NCBI RefSeq assembly: GCF_003112575.1
Contig: NZ_BEWC01000001.1
Location: forward strand, 496,001-560,000
DNA length: 64,000 nt
Reading direction: 5' to 3'
DNA from: Streptomyces ardesiacus
GTDB lineage: Bacteria; Actinomycetota; Actinomycetes; Streptomycetales; Streptomycetaceae
The notes beneath the pieces were generated by a model. The model was not told the origin of the DNA and did not search any database. It worked only from the letters and a program-made list of their open reading frames with translations. Positions 52,651-62,841 of this stretch are shown piece by piece. The first letter of the stretch is position 1. Every line of letters starts with the position of its first letter. The translations under genes and the position numbers were made by a program.

Positions 52651-54144
52651 TCAGTGCGCGTGCACGTCGTTCGTCGCGGCGATCTTCCGCCACGAGCGGG
52701 GCTGCGCCGGCGCCTCGGTGGTCTTCGCGAGCGACCGGGCGTGCGCCGCCGGGGCGTCCGGCTTGGACGGCTGGAACAGCCAGGTGTCGAACAGCGCGGC
52801 CAGCGGCTTGCCCGACACCTCCTCGGCGTACCGCTGGAAGTCGGCGACGGACGCGTTGCCGTGCGCGTACTTCGCGGGCCAGCCCTTCAGGACGGTGAAG
52901 AAGGCGTCGTCCCCGATCTCGTTGCGCAGCGCCTGCACGGCCAGCGCGCCCCGTTCGTAGACGGCGGCGTCGAACTGGTTCTCCGGACCGGGGTCGCCGG
53001 GCCGTACCGTCCAGAAGGCGTCGTCGGCCGGGTGCGAGGCGTACGTGTAGTCGGCCAGTTCCTGCGCCGTGCCCTCGCCCTCGTGCTCGGACCACAGCCA
53101 CTGCGCGTACCGCGCGAAGCCCTCGTTGATCCAGATGTCCTTCCAGCCGCGCACCGAGACCAGGTCGCCGTACCACTGGTGGGCCAGTTCGTGCACGACG
53201 ACGGACACGTTCGACCCGTTCGCGAACTGCCGCGGACTGTAGAACGGCCGGGTCTGCGTCTCCAGCGCGTACCCCGTGGTCGTGTTCGGCACGTAGCCGC
53301 CGAGCGCGTCGAAGGGGTACGGCCCGAAGTAGCCGCTCAGCCAGTCGGCGACCTCCCCGGTCCGCTCCACGCTGGCCCGTGCGGCGCCGTCGTTCGCGCC
53401 CAGGTCCCTGCTGTAGGCGTTGACGACGGGGATGCCGCTTTCGCTGGTGCCGGTGGTGAGGTCGAACTTCCCGATCGCCAGTGTGGCCAGGTACGTGGCC
53501 TGCGGCTTGTCCGAGCGCCAGTTCCAGCGCGTCCAGCCCAGCCGCGAACTCGTCGACTGGAGGGTGCCGTTGGAGATCGTCTGGGTGCCGTCCGGCACCT
53601 GCACCGACACGTCGTAGGTGGCCTTGTCGAGCGGGTGGTCGTTGCTCGGGAACCACCAGGCCGCGGCCTCGGGCTCGTTCGCGGCGATCCCGCCGTCCGG
53701 GGTGCGGTGCCAGCTGGTGAATCCGAAGGCCTGTTTGGAGGACGGCACGCCGCTGTAGCGGACGACGACGGTGAGGGGCACCCCCTTGTCCAGCGGCTTC
53801 TTCGGAGTGATCTCCAGTTCCTGCTCGCCCGAGGCCGTGAACGACGCCTTCGCGCCGTTGACCCGCACCTCGCCGACGTCCAGCAGGAAGTCCAGGTTGA
53901 ACCGCGACAGGTCCGCGGTGGTGCGGGCCAGGATCGTCGCCGTCCCCTCCAGCCGGTCCGTGGCCGGCTGGTACGTCAGACGCAGGTCGTAGTGCGAGAC
54001 GTCGTATCCGCCGTTGCCGTAGGCCGGGTAGTAGGGGTCGCCGATGCCCGGAGCGCCGGGGGAGTGGGCCGCCGCCGACGCCGGGATCGCCAGCATGAGG
54101 GAGGCGGCGCCCAGTGCGCCCGGCACGATGAATCTGCGGTGCAC
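52651..54144 (-). CDS. Exported M1-family zinc metallopeptidase
   Basis: A 497-aa secreted aminopeptidase-like protein. A signal peptide ends near ASAAAHS (about residue 28). The M1 motifs are ASSKQAFGFTSWHRTPDGGIAA before VVHELAHQWYGD (HExxH) and, 18 residues later, WINEGFARYAQ, giving the third zinc ligand. A GTG at 54144 with GGAG five nt upstream is preferred to the GTG at 54168. It cleaves N-terminal residues from peptides outside the cell. It converges on the macrodomain gene, 12 nt away. Confidence 0.92.
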   Translation of the reverse strand: MHRRFIVPGALGAASLMLAIPASAAAHSPGAPGIGDPYYPAYGNGGYDVSHYDLRLTYQPATDRLEGTATILARTTADLSRFNLDFLLDVGEVRVNGAKASFTASGEQELEITPKKPLDKGVPLTVVVRYSGVPSSKQAFGFTSWHRTPDGGIAANEPEAAAWWFPSNDHPLDKATYDVSVQVPDGTQTISNGTLQSTSSRLGWTRWNWRSDKPQATYLATLAIGKFDLTTGTSESGIPVVNAYSRDLGANDGAARASVERTGEVADWLSGYFGPYPFDALGGYVPNTTTGYALETQTRPFYSPRQFANGSNVSVVVHELAHQWYGDLVSVRGWKDIWINEGFARYAQWLWSEHEGEGTAQELADYTYASHPADDAFWTVRPGDPGPENQFDAAVYERGALAVQALRNEIGDDAFFTVLKGWPAKYAHGNASVADFQRYAEEVSGKPLAALFDTWLFQPSKPDAPAAHARSLAKTTEAPAQPRSWRKIAATNDVHAH

Positions 54145-54393
54145 GAAAGCTCCAAGTCGTAGGGGCACGAAGTCTGTTCGGAGCCTATTCAGCCCCGGTG
54201 CGCGCTGTCGTGTCCACGGCCACTCCGGTCACACGATCGTCATCCGGCCGTCATGAGCCCCGCGGCGCGGGGCGCGCGGCGTCCCGCGAAGGGGGCCCCG
54301 AAACCCGACGCCGAGAAGGTGAGTTGCGCGCCTTACGTGGTAGGGGCGTAGCGGACGGGTATTTTCCGCCTCACCGACTGGAAGGGGCCGCCT

Positions 54394-56130
54394 GTGACGC
54401 AGGACCGACCGCGTGACGAGGAAGAACATGAGAGAGGCACCCTGCCCGGTTCGGAGGAGGGTCTGCCGGGGCAGGAGCACCGGCCCCGGACCGACCGCGT
54501 CGTCTTCGGCGTCACAGCCGTCCTGACCCTCGCGTTCGTCGTCTGGGGCGCCGCCGCCACGGACTCGCTGGAGAACGTCTCCAGCAGCATGCTCGGCGGC
54601 CTGCTGCACAACGGCGGCTGGGCGTTCACGCTGGCCGCCTCCGGCTTCGTGGTCTTCGCCCTGTGGCTCGCGGCCAGCCGCTACGGCCGCATCCACCTGG
54701 GCGCCGAGGGCGAGGAACCCGAGTTCCGGACCGTCTCCTGGGTCGCCATGATGTTCAGCGCGGGCATGGGCATCGGTCTGATGTTCTACGGCGTGAGCGA
54801 GCCGCTGGCGCACTACATCACGCCCCCGCCCGGCACCAGCCCGGCCGACTCCGGCGACCGCATGGCGACGTCCATGGCCACCACCCTCTTCCACTGGACG
54901 CTCCACCCGTGGGCGATCTACGCGGTGGTCGGTCTCGGCATCGCCTACAGCACCTTCCGCAAACGCCGCAGGCAGACCATGAGCGCGGTGTTCACCCCGC
55001 TCATCGGCGAGAGGCACGCCAACGGCGCCGGCGGCCGGGTCATCGACATCCTCGCCATCATCGCGACGATCTTCGGCTCCGCCGCCTCCCTCGGCCTCGG
55101 CGCGCTGCAGATCGGCTCCGGCATGGAGAAGCTCGACTGGATGGACAAGGTCAGCACCGGGCTGCTCGTCGGCATCATCGCGGTGCTGACGGCGGCGTTC
55201 GTGGCCTCCGCGATCTCCGGCGTCGAGAAGGGCATCCAGTGGCTGTCCAACACGAACATGGTGCTGGCCCTGGTGCTCGCCGTCTTCGTGTTCGTCGCGG
55301 GCCCCACCATCCTCATCCTCGACCTGCTGCCGACCTCGGTCTTCGCCTACCTGGGCAACCTGCCCCAGATGGCCGGCCGTACCGAGATCAGCGGCGGCGA
55401 GGGCGTCGCGGACTGGCTGGGGAGCTGGACCGTCTTCTACTGGGCGTGGTGGATCTCCTGGACGCCCTTCGTCGGCATGTTCATCGCCCGCATCAGCCGG
55501 GGCCGCACGATCCGCCAGTTCATCGGCGGCGTCATCCTGGTGCCCAGCACGGTCAGCCTGATCTGGTTCGCGATCTTCGGCGGCTCCGCGATGCGCCTGC
55601 AGGAGCAGCACCGGCTGGGCGACGACACGACCCCGGAGGGCCGGCTCTTCGCGGTGCTCCAGGACTACCCCGTCGCCACCGCCACCAGCCTGCTGGTGAT
55701 GATCCTCGTCGGCATCTTCTTCGTCTCGGGCGCCGACGCCGCCTCCATCGTGATGGGCACGCTCTCGCAGAAGGGCGCCCTGGAGCCCAGCCGCTGGGTG
55801 GTGATCGTCTGGGGCGCCGTGACCGGCGCGGTCGCGGCCATCATGCTGCTCATCGGCAGCGGCGAGGGGGACGCGCTCACCGGTCTGCAGAACCTCACGA
55901 TCCTCGCGGCGGCGCCCTTCGTCGTCGTGATGGTCCTCATGTGCGTCGCCCTCATGCGCGACCTGCGCCGCGACCCGCTCATCGTGCGCGGCGAGATGGC
56001 CTCCGAAGCCGTCGAACTGGCCGTCGTCGAGGGGCACAAGCAGTACGAGGGCGACTTCGAGATCCGGATCGGCCCGGGCCCCGGCACGGACGTGGAGGGC
56101 GACCCGATCGGCAAGCACCACGAGGAGTGA
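54394..56130 (+). CDS. BCCT-family transporter (choline/glycine-betaine type)
   Basis: A 578-aa carrier with twelve hydrophobic segments and an acidic N-terminal tail. The BCCT signatures are ISWTPFVGMFIARISRGRT and the glycine-rich SAGMGIGLMFYGVSEPL. The Trp-rich region WWISWTPF on helix 8 lines the substrate pathway. It imports betaine, carnitine or choline with sodium, mainly for osmoprotection. GAAGGGG precedes the GTG at 54394. Monocistronic; the 249-nt region upstream has no obvious operator. Confidence 0.92.
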   Translation: MTQDRPRDEEEHERGTLPGSEEGLPGQEHRPRTDRVVFGVTAVLTLAFVVWGAAATDSLENVSSSMLGGLLHNGGWAFTLAASGFVVFALWLAASRYGRIHLGAEGEEPEFRTVSWVAMMFSAGMGIGLMFYGVSEPLAHYITPPPGTSPADSGDRMATSMATTLFHWTLHPWAIYAVVGLGIAYSTFRKRRRQTMSAVFTPLIGERHANGAGGRVIDILAIIATIFGSAASLGLGALQIGSGMEKLDWMDKVSTGLLVGIIAVLTAAFVASAISGVEKGIQWLSNTNMVLALVLAVFVFVAGPTILILDLLPTSVFAYLGNLPQMAGRTEISGGEGVADWLGSWTVFYWAWWISWTPFVGMFIARISRGRTIRQFIGGVILVPSTVSLIWFAIFGGSAMRLQEQHRLGDDTTPEGRLFAVLQDYPVATATSLLVMILVGIFFVSGADAASIVMGTLSQKGALEPSRWVVIVWGAVTGAVAAIMLLIGSGEGDALTGLQNLTILAAAPFVVVMVLMCVALMRDLRRDPLIVRGEMASEAVELAVVEGHKQYEGDFEIRIGPGPGTDVEGDPIGKHHEE

Positions 56131-56141
56131 GGGCCCCCGGG

Positions 56142-56160
56142 ACCGGCCGACCGGGCCGGT
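56142..56160. terminator. Hairpin between the convergent BCCT and DAO genes
   Basis: ACCGGCC (56142-56148) pairs with GGCCGGT (56154-56160) around a 5-nt loop. It occupies most of the 34-nt gap between two convergent genes and probably terminates both. Confidence 0.6.
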
Positions 56161-56164
56161 GGCG

Positions 56165-57127
56165 TCAGGAGGCGAGCCGCGCCGCCTCCTCGGCGCACCC
56201 CCACGCCACGGTGACGCCCGCGCCGCCGTGGCCGTAGTTGTGCACCAGCCGCCGCCCGTCCGGCAGCACCGCGCGCTCCAGCCGGACCGCGTCCCGGGCC
56301 GGCCGCAGCCCCACCCGGTGCGCGAGCACCCGCGCCCCGGCGATCTCGGGCCGCAGGGCCGCGCACCGCCGCACGATGGCCTCCGCGACCGCCGGGTCCG
56401 GCTCGGTGGACCAGGCGTCCTCCTCGGCCGTCCCGCCCAGCAGGAGCCGGCCGGGCTGCGGAAGGAAGTACGTCGTCTCCCCGGAGCCCGCGTCGGCCGA
56501 GACCAGCCAGTCGTGGATCCCGGGGTTCTCCACGACGACCAGTTGCCCGCGCACCGGCCGCACGGACGGGTCCGGCACCAGGTCCCGGGCGCCCAGGCCC
56601 GTGCAGTTCACCACGACGGGCGCGTCCGCCTCGGCCAGGTCGGACACCGCGCGGTCCTCCACCGTGCCGCCCGCGGCCACCAGCCGCCGCCGCAGCCACG
56701 GCAGGTGGGCCGACATGTCGACGAGCGGCAGCCGTGCCCACAGCCCCACCCCCGCGTACTCGCCGGCCGTCGCCGCCCGCAGCCCCGGCAGCCGTGCCGA
56801 CGCCCACGCCCCGACCTCGTCCGGGGTCGTCTCGCCGAGCACGCCTTCGCTCATGCGCACGCCGGTCTCCTCCGGCCGCGCCGCCAGTTCCTCGTACACG
56901 TCCAGCGAACGCAGCGCCCACGCCTGGGCCAGCGCGACCGGCTCGATCCGGTACGGCCACCACAGGCCACCCGCCACCACCGAGGTGGTCCGCTCGACGG
57001 GCTCCCGCGTCCACAGCCGCACCCGTCTGCCCCGCTCGGCGAGGACGACGGCCGTCGTCAGCCCGATCACCCCGCCGCCGACCACGACGACTTCACCGGT
57101 CAGTTCGCCATCCAGTTCGGTTTCCAC
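56165..57127 (-). CDS. D-amino-acid oxidase-like FAD oxidoreductase
   Basis: A 320-aa flavoprotein. VVVVGGGVIGLTTA (14-27) is the FAD Rossmann motif. RIEPVALAQAWA, FLPQPGRLLLGG, GLRPARDAVRLE and the C-terminal NYGHGGAGVTVAWG are the DAO-family active-site motifs, including the substrate-binding arginine. It would oxidise D-amino acids to keto acids and H2O2 in the cytosol. The GTG at 57127 follows a leaderless-type -10. Converges on the BCCT gene. Confidence 0.9.
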   Translation of the reverse strand: METELDGELTGEVVVVGGGVIGLTTAVVLAERGRRVRLWTREPVERTTSVVAGGLWWPYRIEPVALAQAWALRSLDVYEELAARPEETGVRMSEGVLGETTPDEVGAWASARLPGLRAATAGEYAGVGLWARLPLVDMSAHLPWLRRRLVAAGGTVEDRAVSDLAEADAPVVVNCTGLGARDLVPDPSVRPVRGQLVVVENPGIHDWLVSADAGSGETTYFLPQPGRLLLGGTAEEDAWSTEPDPAVAEAIVRRCAALRPEIAGARVLAHRVGLRPARDAVRLERAVLPDGRRLVHNYGHGGAGVTVAWGCAEEAARLAS

Positions 57128-57133
57128 ACCAGG

Positions 57134-57139
57134 ACGTTA
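57134..57139 (-). promoter_or_regulatory. -10 hexamer TAACGT, 6 nt before the DAO-like GTG
   Basis: On the minus strand TAACGT is followed by 6 nt and the GTG at 57127, without a Shine-Dalgarno, fitting a leaderless mRNA. Confidence 0.45.
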
Positions 57140-57214
57140 GCCGAAGGTCCCGCGCGGGGGTGCCGGGCGGCCCGGGGCGAGGGGGAGCCCGGCCGGGCGG
57201 CATCCGGCCACGAC

Positions 57215-57220
57215 TAGGAT
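57215..57220 (+). promoter_or_regulatory. -10 hexamer TAGGAT, 10 nt before the second ABC-F ATG
   Basis: TAGGAT fits TANNNT and ends 10 nt before the ATG at 57231; no Shine-Dalgarno is present, so a leaderless mRNA is likely. Confidence 0.5.
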
Positions 57221-57230
57221 CTACGGTCTG

Positions 57231-58874
57231 ATGACTGCCACCCTCGTCGCCAAAGACCTCGCCGCCGGCCACGGCGACCGCTCCCTGTTCACCGGGCTCG
57301 ACCTCGTCGTCGCACCCGGCGACGTGATCGGTCTCGTGGGGGCCAACGGCGCGGGCAAGTCCACCCTCCTGCGGATGCTCGCCGGGCTGACCACACCGGA
57401 ACGGGGCGAGCTGCGCCTGTCCCCGCCCGCCGCCACCGTCGGCCACCTCCCGCAGGAGCCGGAGCGCCGCCCCGGCGAGAGCGTCCGGGAGTTCCTGGCC
57501 CGCCGTACCGGCGTCACCGAGGCCCAGCGGGCCATGGACGAGGCCACCCAGGCCCTCGTCGACGGCGCCCCCGGAGCCGACGACGCCTACGCGACGGCCC
57601 TGGAGCGCTGGCTCGCCCTGGGCGGCGCCGACCTCGACGACCGGGCGGGGGAGACCGCCGAGACACTGGGCCTCACCGTCGGCCTGGACCAGCCGATGAC
57701 CTCGCTCTCCGGCGGCCAGGCCGCCCGCGCCGGTCTCGCCTCCCTCCTCCTCTCCCGCTACGACGTCTTCCTCCTCGACGAGCCGACCAACGACCTCGAC
57801 CTCGACGGCCTGGACCGCCTCGAACGCTTCGTGACCGGCCTGCGCGCCGGCACCGTCGTCGTCAGCCACGACCGCGAGTTCCTCACCCGCACCGTCACCA
57901 AGGTCCTCGAACTCGACCTGGCCCAACGGCAGATCAACCTCTACGGCGGCGGCTACGAGGCGTACCTCGAGGAACGCGCGGTGGCCCGCCGCCACGCCCG
58001 GGACGACTACGAGGAGTACGCCGACAAGCGCGCCTCCCTCCAGGACCGGGCGCAGATGCAGCGCACCTGGATGGACAAGGGCGTCCGCAACGCCCGGCGC
58101 AAGGCGGCCAACGACAACGACAAGGCCGGCCGCAAGTTCCGCAGCGAGGCCAGCGAGAAGCAGGCCGCCAAGGCCCGCCAGACCCAGCGCATGATCGAAC
58201 GCCTGGAGGTCGTCGAGGAACCGCGCAAGGAGTGGGAACTGCGCATGGAGATCGCGTCGGCGCCCCGCTCGGGCGCGGTCGTCGCCACCCTGCGCGACGC
58301 CGAGGTCAGGCGCGGCGACTTCGTGCTCGGCCCGGTCTCCCTCCAGATCGACTGGGCGGACCGGGTGGCGGTCACCGGGGCCAACGGCGCGGGCAAGTCC
58401 ACGCTCCTGGGCGCCCTCCTCGGCCGGGTCCCCCTCGACGCCGGGCACGCGGCCCTCGGCTCCGGGGTCCTGCTCGGCGAGGTCGACCAGGCCCGCAAGC
58501 TCTTCCACGGCCCCGAGACGCTGCTCGACGCCTTCCGCGCCGCCGTCCCCGACACGGAACCCGCGGAGATCCGCACCCTCCTGGCCAAGTTCGCCCTCAA
58601 GGCCGACCACGTCACGCGCCCGGCGTCGTCCCTCTCACCCGGCGAACGCACCAGGGCCGCCCTCGCCCTCCTCCAGGGCCGGGGCGTCAACCTCCTGGTC
58701 CTGGACGAGCCGACCAACCACCTCGACCTCCCGGCCATCGAACAACTCGAATCGGCCCTGGACACCTACGAGGGCACCCTCCTCCTCGTCACCCACGACC
58801 GCCGCATGCTCGACGCGGTGCAGGTCACCCGCCGTCTGGAGGTGACGGAGGGCAAGGTGGTGGAACGCACGTAG
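57231..58874 (+). CDS. ABC-F family ATPase (Uup/EttA-type translation factor)
   Basis: A 547-aa double-ATPase protein without membrane segments. Walker A motifs are GANGAGKS in both halves, signatures LSGGQAARAG and LSPGERTRAA, and DEPTNDLD and DEPTNHLD are the Walker B/D-loops. A long basic coiled linker (about 245-330) joins the halves. In the second signature the usual LSGGE is LSPGE, common in this actinobacterial group. It may be a translation factor or a resistance protein. Monocistronic, leaderless, converging on tex. Confidence 0.9.
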   Translation: MTATLVAKDLAAGHGDRSLFTGLDLVVAPGDVIGLVGANGAGKSTLLRMLAGLTTPERGELRLSPPAATVGHLPQEPERRPGESVREFLARRTGVTEAQRAMDEATQALVDGAPGADDAYATALERWLALGGADLDDRAGETAETLGLTVGLDQPMTSLSGGQAARAGLASLLLSRYDVFLLDEPTNDLDLDGLDRLERFVTGLRAGTVVVSHDREFLTRTVTKVLELDLAQRQINLYGGGYEAYLEERAVARRHARDDYEEYADKRASLQDRAQMQRTWMDKGVRNARRKAANDNDKAGRKFRSEASEKQAAKARQTQRMIERLEVVEEPRKEWELRMEIASAPRSGAVVATLRDAEVRRGDFVLGPVSLQIDWADRVAVTGANGAGKSTLLGALLGRVPLDAGHAALGSGVLLGEVDQARKLFHGPETLLDAFRAAVPDTEPAEIRTLLAKFALKADHVTRPASSLSPGERTRAALALLQGRGVNLLVLDEPTNHLDLPAIEQLESALDTYEGTLLLVTHDRRMLDAVQVTRRLEVTEGKVVERT

Positions 58875-59011
58875 CAGCAGGCGGTCGCGGCCGTTCGCAC
58901 GGCGGGCAGCCGTGCCGCCCCCAGTGCCCGGAGGGCCCGGGCGGTGCCCCGGGGCGGCCCGGGCGGGCGGTGGGGGCACCTCCCGCCCGGGCGGAGCCGG
59001 GAGTGGGTGGC

Positions 59012-59029
59012 ACCCGGCGGGCGCCGGGT
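59012..59029. terminator. Hairpin in the convergent gap between ABC-F and tex
   Basis: ACCCGGC (59012-59018) pairs with GCCGGGT (59023-59029) around GGGC. The 187-nt gap 58875-59061 is very GC-rich and contains other overlapping dyads, so this is probably a bidirectional termination zone. Confidence 0.55.
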
Positions 59030-59061
59030 CCGCGCACCCCGCCCGCCCCGGTGCCCGGCGC

Positions 59062-61431
59062 CTACGCCAGCCCGGCCCGCCGCAACGCGTCCGCCATCGC
59101 CCCGTTGGACGGAGCGGGCGCCGACGACGACCGCCCCTTCCCGCCCCCGGAGCCGCCCTGCCGCTGCTGCCTCTGCCGAGGCGGCCTGCCGCCCCGTTCC
59201 TTCTTGGGCTCCCCCTGCGCCGCGGCCTCGTCGTCCAACCGCAACGTCAACGAGATCCGCTTGCGCGGAATGTCGACGTCCATCACCTTCACCTTCACGA
59301 TGTCCCCGGGCTTCACCACGTCCCGCGGATCCTTCACGAACGTCCGGGACATCGCGGACACGTGCACCAGGCCGTCCTGATGGACACCGACGTCCACGAA
59401 CGCCCCGAACGCGGCGACGTTCGTGACGACGCCCTCCAGCACCATCCCGGACGCCAGGTCGGAGATCTTCTCCACGCCCTCCTTGAAGGTGGCCGTCCTG
59501 AAGGCGGGCCGGGGGTCGCGCCCCGGCTTCTCCAGCTCGCGCAGGATGTCCGTGACCGTCGGCAGACCGAAGGTCTCGTCCACGAAGCGCTCCGGCTTCA
59601 GCGATCGCAGCACCGACGTGTTGCCGATCAGCCCGGCCACCTCCTGCCCGGCGGTCTTCACCATCCGCCGCACCACGGGGTACGCCTCGGGGTGCACGCT
59701 GGACGCGTCCAGCGGGTCGTCGCCGCCCCGGATCCGCAGGAAGCCCGCGCACTGCTCGTACGCCTTGGGGCCGAGCCGCGACACCTTCTTCAGCGCGGTC
59801 CGGGAGGTGAACGGCCCGTTCGCGTCGCGGTGCGCCACGATGTTCTCGGCGAGCCCTGAGGTGATGCCGGAGACCCGGGCCAGCAGCGGCGCGGAGGCCG
59901 TGTTGACGTCCACGCCCACGCCGTTCACACAGTCCTCGACCACCGCGTCCAGCGAGCGGGACAGCTTCACCTCGGACAGGTCGTGCTGGTACTGGCCGAC
60001 GCCGATCGACTTCGGGTCGATCTTCACCAGCTCGGCCAGCGGGTCCTGCAGCCGCCGGGCGATCGAGACCGCGCCGCGCAGCGAGACGTCCATGTCCGGC
60101 AGTTCCTGGGAGGCGAAGGCGGAGGCCGAGTACACGGAGGCGCCCGCCTCGGACACCATCACCTTGGTGAGCTTCAACTCCGGGTGCTTGGCGATCAGTT
60201 CCCCGGCGAGCTTGTCGGTCTCGCGGGAGGCCGTGCCGTTGCCGATGGCGATCAGCTCGACCGCGTGCTCCTTCGCCAGCCGCGCCAGCTTGGCCATCGC
60301 CTCGTCCCACCGGTTGGCCGGGACGTGCGGGTGGATCACGTCCGTGGCCACGACCTTGCCGGTCGCGTCGACCACGGCGACCTTCACGCCGGTACGGAAA
60401 CCGGGGTCCAGGCCGAGGGTCGCGCGGGTGCCGGCCGGGGCGGCCAGCAGCAGGTCGCGCAGGTTGGCGGCGAACACGTTGACCGCCTCGTCCTCCGCGG
60501 CGGTGCGCAGGCGCAGCCTGAGGTCGATGCCGAGGTGGACCAGGATGCGGGTGCGCCAGGCCCAGCGGACGGTGTCGCCCAGCCACTTGTCGGCCGGCCG
60601 GCCGCGGTCGGCGATCCCGAACCGGCTCGCGACGATCGCCTCGTAGGAGGAGGGACCGTCGGTGGGCTCCTCGGGCTCCAGGACGAGATCGAGCACGTCC
60701 TCCTTCTCGCCGCGCAGCATCGCGAGGACGCGGTGCGAGGGCAGGTCGGTGAACGGCTCCGCGAAGTCGAAGTAGTCGGCGAACTTGGCGCCCGCCTCCT
60801 CCTTGCCCTCCTTCACCCGGGCGGCGAGCCGCCCGCGTCCCCACATGCGCTCGCGCAGCTCGCCGATGAGGTCGGCGTCCTCCGAGAACTTCTCCGTGAG
60901 GATCGCGCGCGCCCCGTCCAGCGCGGCCTGGGTGTCGGCCACCCCCTTGTCGGGGTCGACGAACGCGGCAGCCGCGGCCGACGGGTCCACCGACGCGTCG
61001 GCGAGCAGGCCCTCGGCCAGCGGCTCCAGACCCGCCTCGCGCGCGATCTGCGCCTTCGTCCGCCGCTTCGGCTTGAAGGGCAGGTAGACGTCCTCCAGCC
61101 GCGCCTTGGTCTCCGCGCCGCGGATGCGGGCCTCCAGCTCCTCGGTGAGCTTGCCCTGCTCCCGTACCGAGTCGAGGATCGCGGTGCGCCGTTCCTCCAG
61201 CTCCCGCAGGTAGCGCAGCCGTTCCTCGAGCGTGCGCAGCTGCGCGTCGTCGAGCATCTCGGTCGCTTCCTTGCGGTAGCGGGCGATGAAGGGCACCGTC
61301 GAGCCGCCGTCCAGCAGCTCGACCGCGGCCTTCACCTGCCGCTCCCGCACGCCGAGCTCGTCGGCGATCCTGCTCTCGATGGTCCCTACGTCGATGGACG
61401 TGCTGGACGCGTTGGACCCGGGTGTCGTCAC
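59062..61431 (-). CDS. tex: Tex family RNA-binding transcription accessory protein
   Basis: A 789-aa protein. Tex_N helices ([37 protein letters not shown]) are followed by the YqgF-like RNase H fold ([17 protein letters not shown]), HhH region ([17 protein letters not shown]), and a C-terminal S1 domain ([31 protein letters not shown]). A Gly/Arg/Gln-rich low-complexity tail ends it. Tex acts on RNA and transcription. The GTG at 61431 is preferred; a GTG at 61452 would add seven residues. Confidence 0.94.
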   Translation of the reverse strand: MTTPGSNASSTSIDVGTIESRIADELGVRERQVKAAVELLDGGSTVPFIARYRKEATEMLDDAQLRTLEERLRYLRELEERRTAILDSVREQGKLTEELEARIRGAETKARLEDVYLPFKPKRRTKAQIAREAGLEPLAEGLLADASVDPSAAAAAFVDPDKGVADTQAALDGARAILTEKFSEDADLIGELRERMWGRGRLAARVKEGKEEAGAKFADYFDFAEPFTDLPSHRVLAMLRGEKEDVLDLVLEPEEPTDGPSSYEAIVASRFGIADRGRPADKWLGDTVRWAWRTRILVHLGIDLRLRLRTAAEDEAVNVFAANLRDLLLAAPAGTRATLGLDPGFRTGVKVAVVDATGKVVATDVIHPHVPANRWDEAMAKLARLAKEHAVELIAIGNGTASRETDKLAGELIAKHPELKLTKVMVSEAGASVYSASAFASQELPDMDVSLRGAVSIARRLQDPLAELVKIDPKSIGVGQYQHDLSEVKLSRSLDAVVEDCVNGVGVDVNTASAPLLARVSGITSGLAENIVAHRDANGPFTSRTALKKVSRLGPKAYEQCAGFLRIRGGDDPLDASSVHPEAYPVVRRMVKTAGQEVAGLIGNTSVLRSLKPERFVDETFGLPTVTDILRELEKPGRDPRPAFRTATFKEGVEKISDLASGMVLEGVVTNVAAFGAFVDVGVHQDGLVHVSAMSRTFVKDPRDVVKPGDIVKVKVMDVDIPRKRISLTLRLDDEAAAQGEPKKERGGRPPRQRQQRQGGSGGGKGRSSSAPAPSNGAMADALRRAGLA

Positions 61432-61547
61432 GATCCCGTACCGCCTTCTCACTGAGGTTGCGCGGCAATTGTGGCAGGTGGCGACGACAATCGGGGATCA
61501 GGGCGCCGTCCGGGCCGGTCGGAACCGGTGCGCGGAGGGGGCCGGGG

Positions 61548-61679
61548 TCAGACCCGGCGGCCCCGCCCGGCGGACGAGGCCCCGCCGAAGAGCCGGGCCA
61601 GGGCCCGGAAGGGAAGCGTCACCACGGTGGCGACTGCGCCACCGATCTGGCGCAGTACGTCGGCGATGGCACGGAACAC
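61548..61679 (-). CDS. Small conserved protein, 43 aa (LPFRALARLFGG type)
   Basis: The GTG at 61679 is preceded by AAAGGGG six nt upstream, a good ribosome site. The 43-residue product is an amphipathic/hydrophobic helix (FRAIADVLRQIGGAVATVVT) followed by LPFRALARLFGG and a Gly/Arg tail. I recall very similar short proteins in other streptomycetes. It may associate with the membrane. The function is unknown. The gaps to tex (about 116 nt) and to the SCO6745 gene (125 nt) show nothing else. Confidence 0.65.
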   Translation of the reverse strand: MFRAIADVLRQIGGAVATVVTLPFRALARLFGGASSAGRGRRV

Positions 61680-61804
61680 GAGTTGCCCCTTTCGTCTCCC
61701 GGCCGCCCCGGCCGGGAGACGTACGGGTACCTCCGTACCGGCGCCGCATGCCCGCCCGTACGCCGTCGTGCCCCGTCGTGCGCCCGGGCGTGTCGTCGGC
61801 CGCG

Positions 61805-62674
61805 TCAGCGTTTGGCGAACAGGTCCGCGGGGAAGGCGCCCGCCCCGATCGCCGTACGCGCGAAGGCCGACCCGAGTTCCGTCAGGCGTGCCACGCCGTC
61901 GGCGCCCAGGTGGGCGTAGGGGCCCGCGTCCAGCCGGTCGGTCTCCCGCTCGATCCCCTCGCGCAGGGCCGTGCCCTCCTCGGTCAGCTCGCCCGCCGCG
62001 TCGACCAGCCCGCGCCCGCGCAGCCGGCCGGCGGCCGCGTCCCACTCCTCCCGGGTCCAGCCGCGCGTGGTGAAGACCCACTTCGGTGCCAGGCCCCTGC
62101 CGGTCGCGGTGTGCGTCACCAGCGCCTCCAGGCCGTCCAGCCCCGCGGTCAGCAGCGCGGCGAGGTGCCCGTCGCCGCGGTGCTCGCGCAGCAGCGTCGC
62201 CGCGTGCCAGAGGGCGAGGTGCGGGGCGTCGGGCACGGGCAGATCCGCGTGGGCCGCGTAGAGCGGGCGGGCGCCGCGCGAGCAGCCTTCGGCGGCGCGC
62301 AGCGCCAGCTCGGCCGCCTCCGCCATCTCGGGCGACGCCACGGCCTCCTCGCCCAGCAGGCGGCGCAGCGTCGCGTCCACGGCGCGCAGACGTGCCGCCA
62401 GGACCTGTTCCGGCGTGACCTTCTCCCACACGGCGGGCACGTGCCGGGCGACGAGGCCGTGCTTGTAGTTGTAGAACGCCGCCGTCACGGTGCCGGCGCC
62501 GACCGGACCCAGCGCGGCGGCCCGCACCGCGAAGTTGACGGCCCGGGCCTCGGTGATCCCGAGGGCGCCCAGCTCCCGGCCCAGGTCGGGGGAGAAGTAG
62601 TGCGTCGAGTGCAGGGAGTTCAGCGCGTTGTGGCAGCGGCGGCCCGCGCGTGCGTCGATCGCGGCAGTTGTCAT
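61805..62674 (-). CDS. SCO6745-family protein (possible helix-turn-helix domain)
   Basis: A 289-aa protein that I recognise as the SCO6745 family, named for the S. coelicolor gene in this position. The N-terminal half is helical (GRRCHNALNSLHSTHYFSPDL, AAALGPVGAGTVTAAFYNYKHGLVARHVP), and the C-terminal part ([29 protein letters not shown]) looks like a MarR-type winged helix. Its function is unknown. The -10 TAACGT ends 6 nt before the ATG, so the mRNA is probably leaderless. Confidence 0.85.
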   Translation of the reverse strand: MTTAAIDARAGRRCHNALNSLHSTHYFSPDLGRELGALGITEARAVNFAVRAAALGPVGAGTVTAAFYNYKHGLVARHVPAVWEKVTPEQVLAARLRAVDATLRRLLGEEAVASPEMAEAAELALRAAEGCSRGARPLYAAHADLPVPDAPHLALWHAATLLREHRGDGHLAALLTAGLDGLEALVTHTATGRGLAPKWVFTTRGWTREEWDAAAGRLRGRGLVDAAGELTEEGTALREGIERETDRLDAGPYAHLGADGVARLTELGSAFARTAIGAGAFPADLFAKR

Positions 62675-62680
62675 GCACGC

Positions 62681-62686
62681 ACGTTA
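62681..62686 (-). promoter_or_regulatory. -10 hexamer TAACGT, 6 nt before the SCO6745-family ATG
   Basis: On the minus strand TAACGT is followed by 6 nt and the ATG at 62674; there is no Shine-Dalgarno. The remaining 62687-62841 gap is low in features. Confidence 0.5.
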
Positions 62687-62841
62687 CCAACCGCTCAGTA
62701 CGCCGTCCGGGGCCTTGCGGCGCGGGGGAGGAAAGGAAGGGTGCCTCCGCCGCCGGCGGCCGGGGACCGCGCCTGTGCGGCCGGATCACCGGCCCAGGCG
62801 CCCCGGGCACCTCGTCGGGGCGTCGCGCGGCCGGAGCCGTT

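Noticed and set aside
58766..61468. A 900-codon minus-strand frame overlapping tex
   Set aside because: Shifted frame; the tex frame carries all domain motifs.
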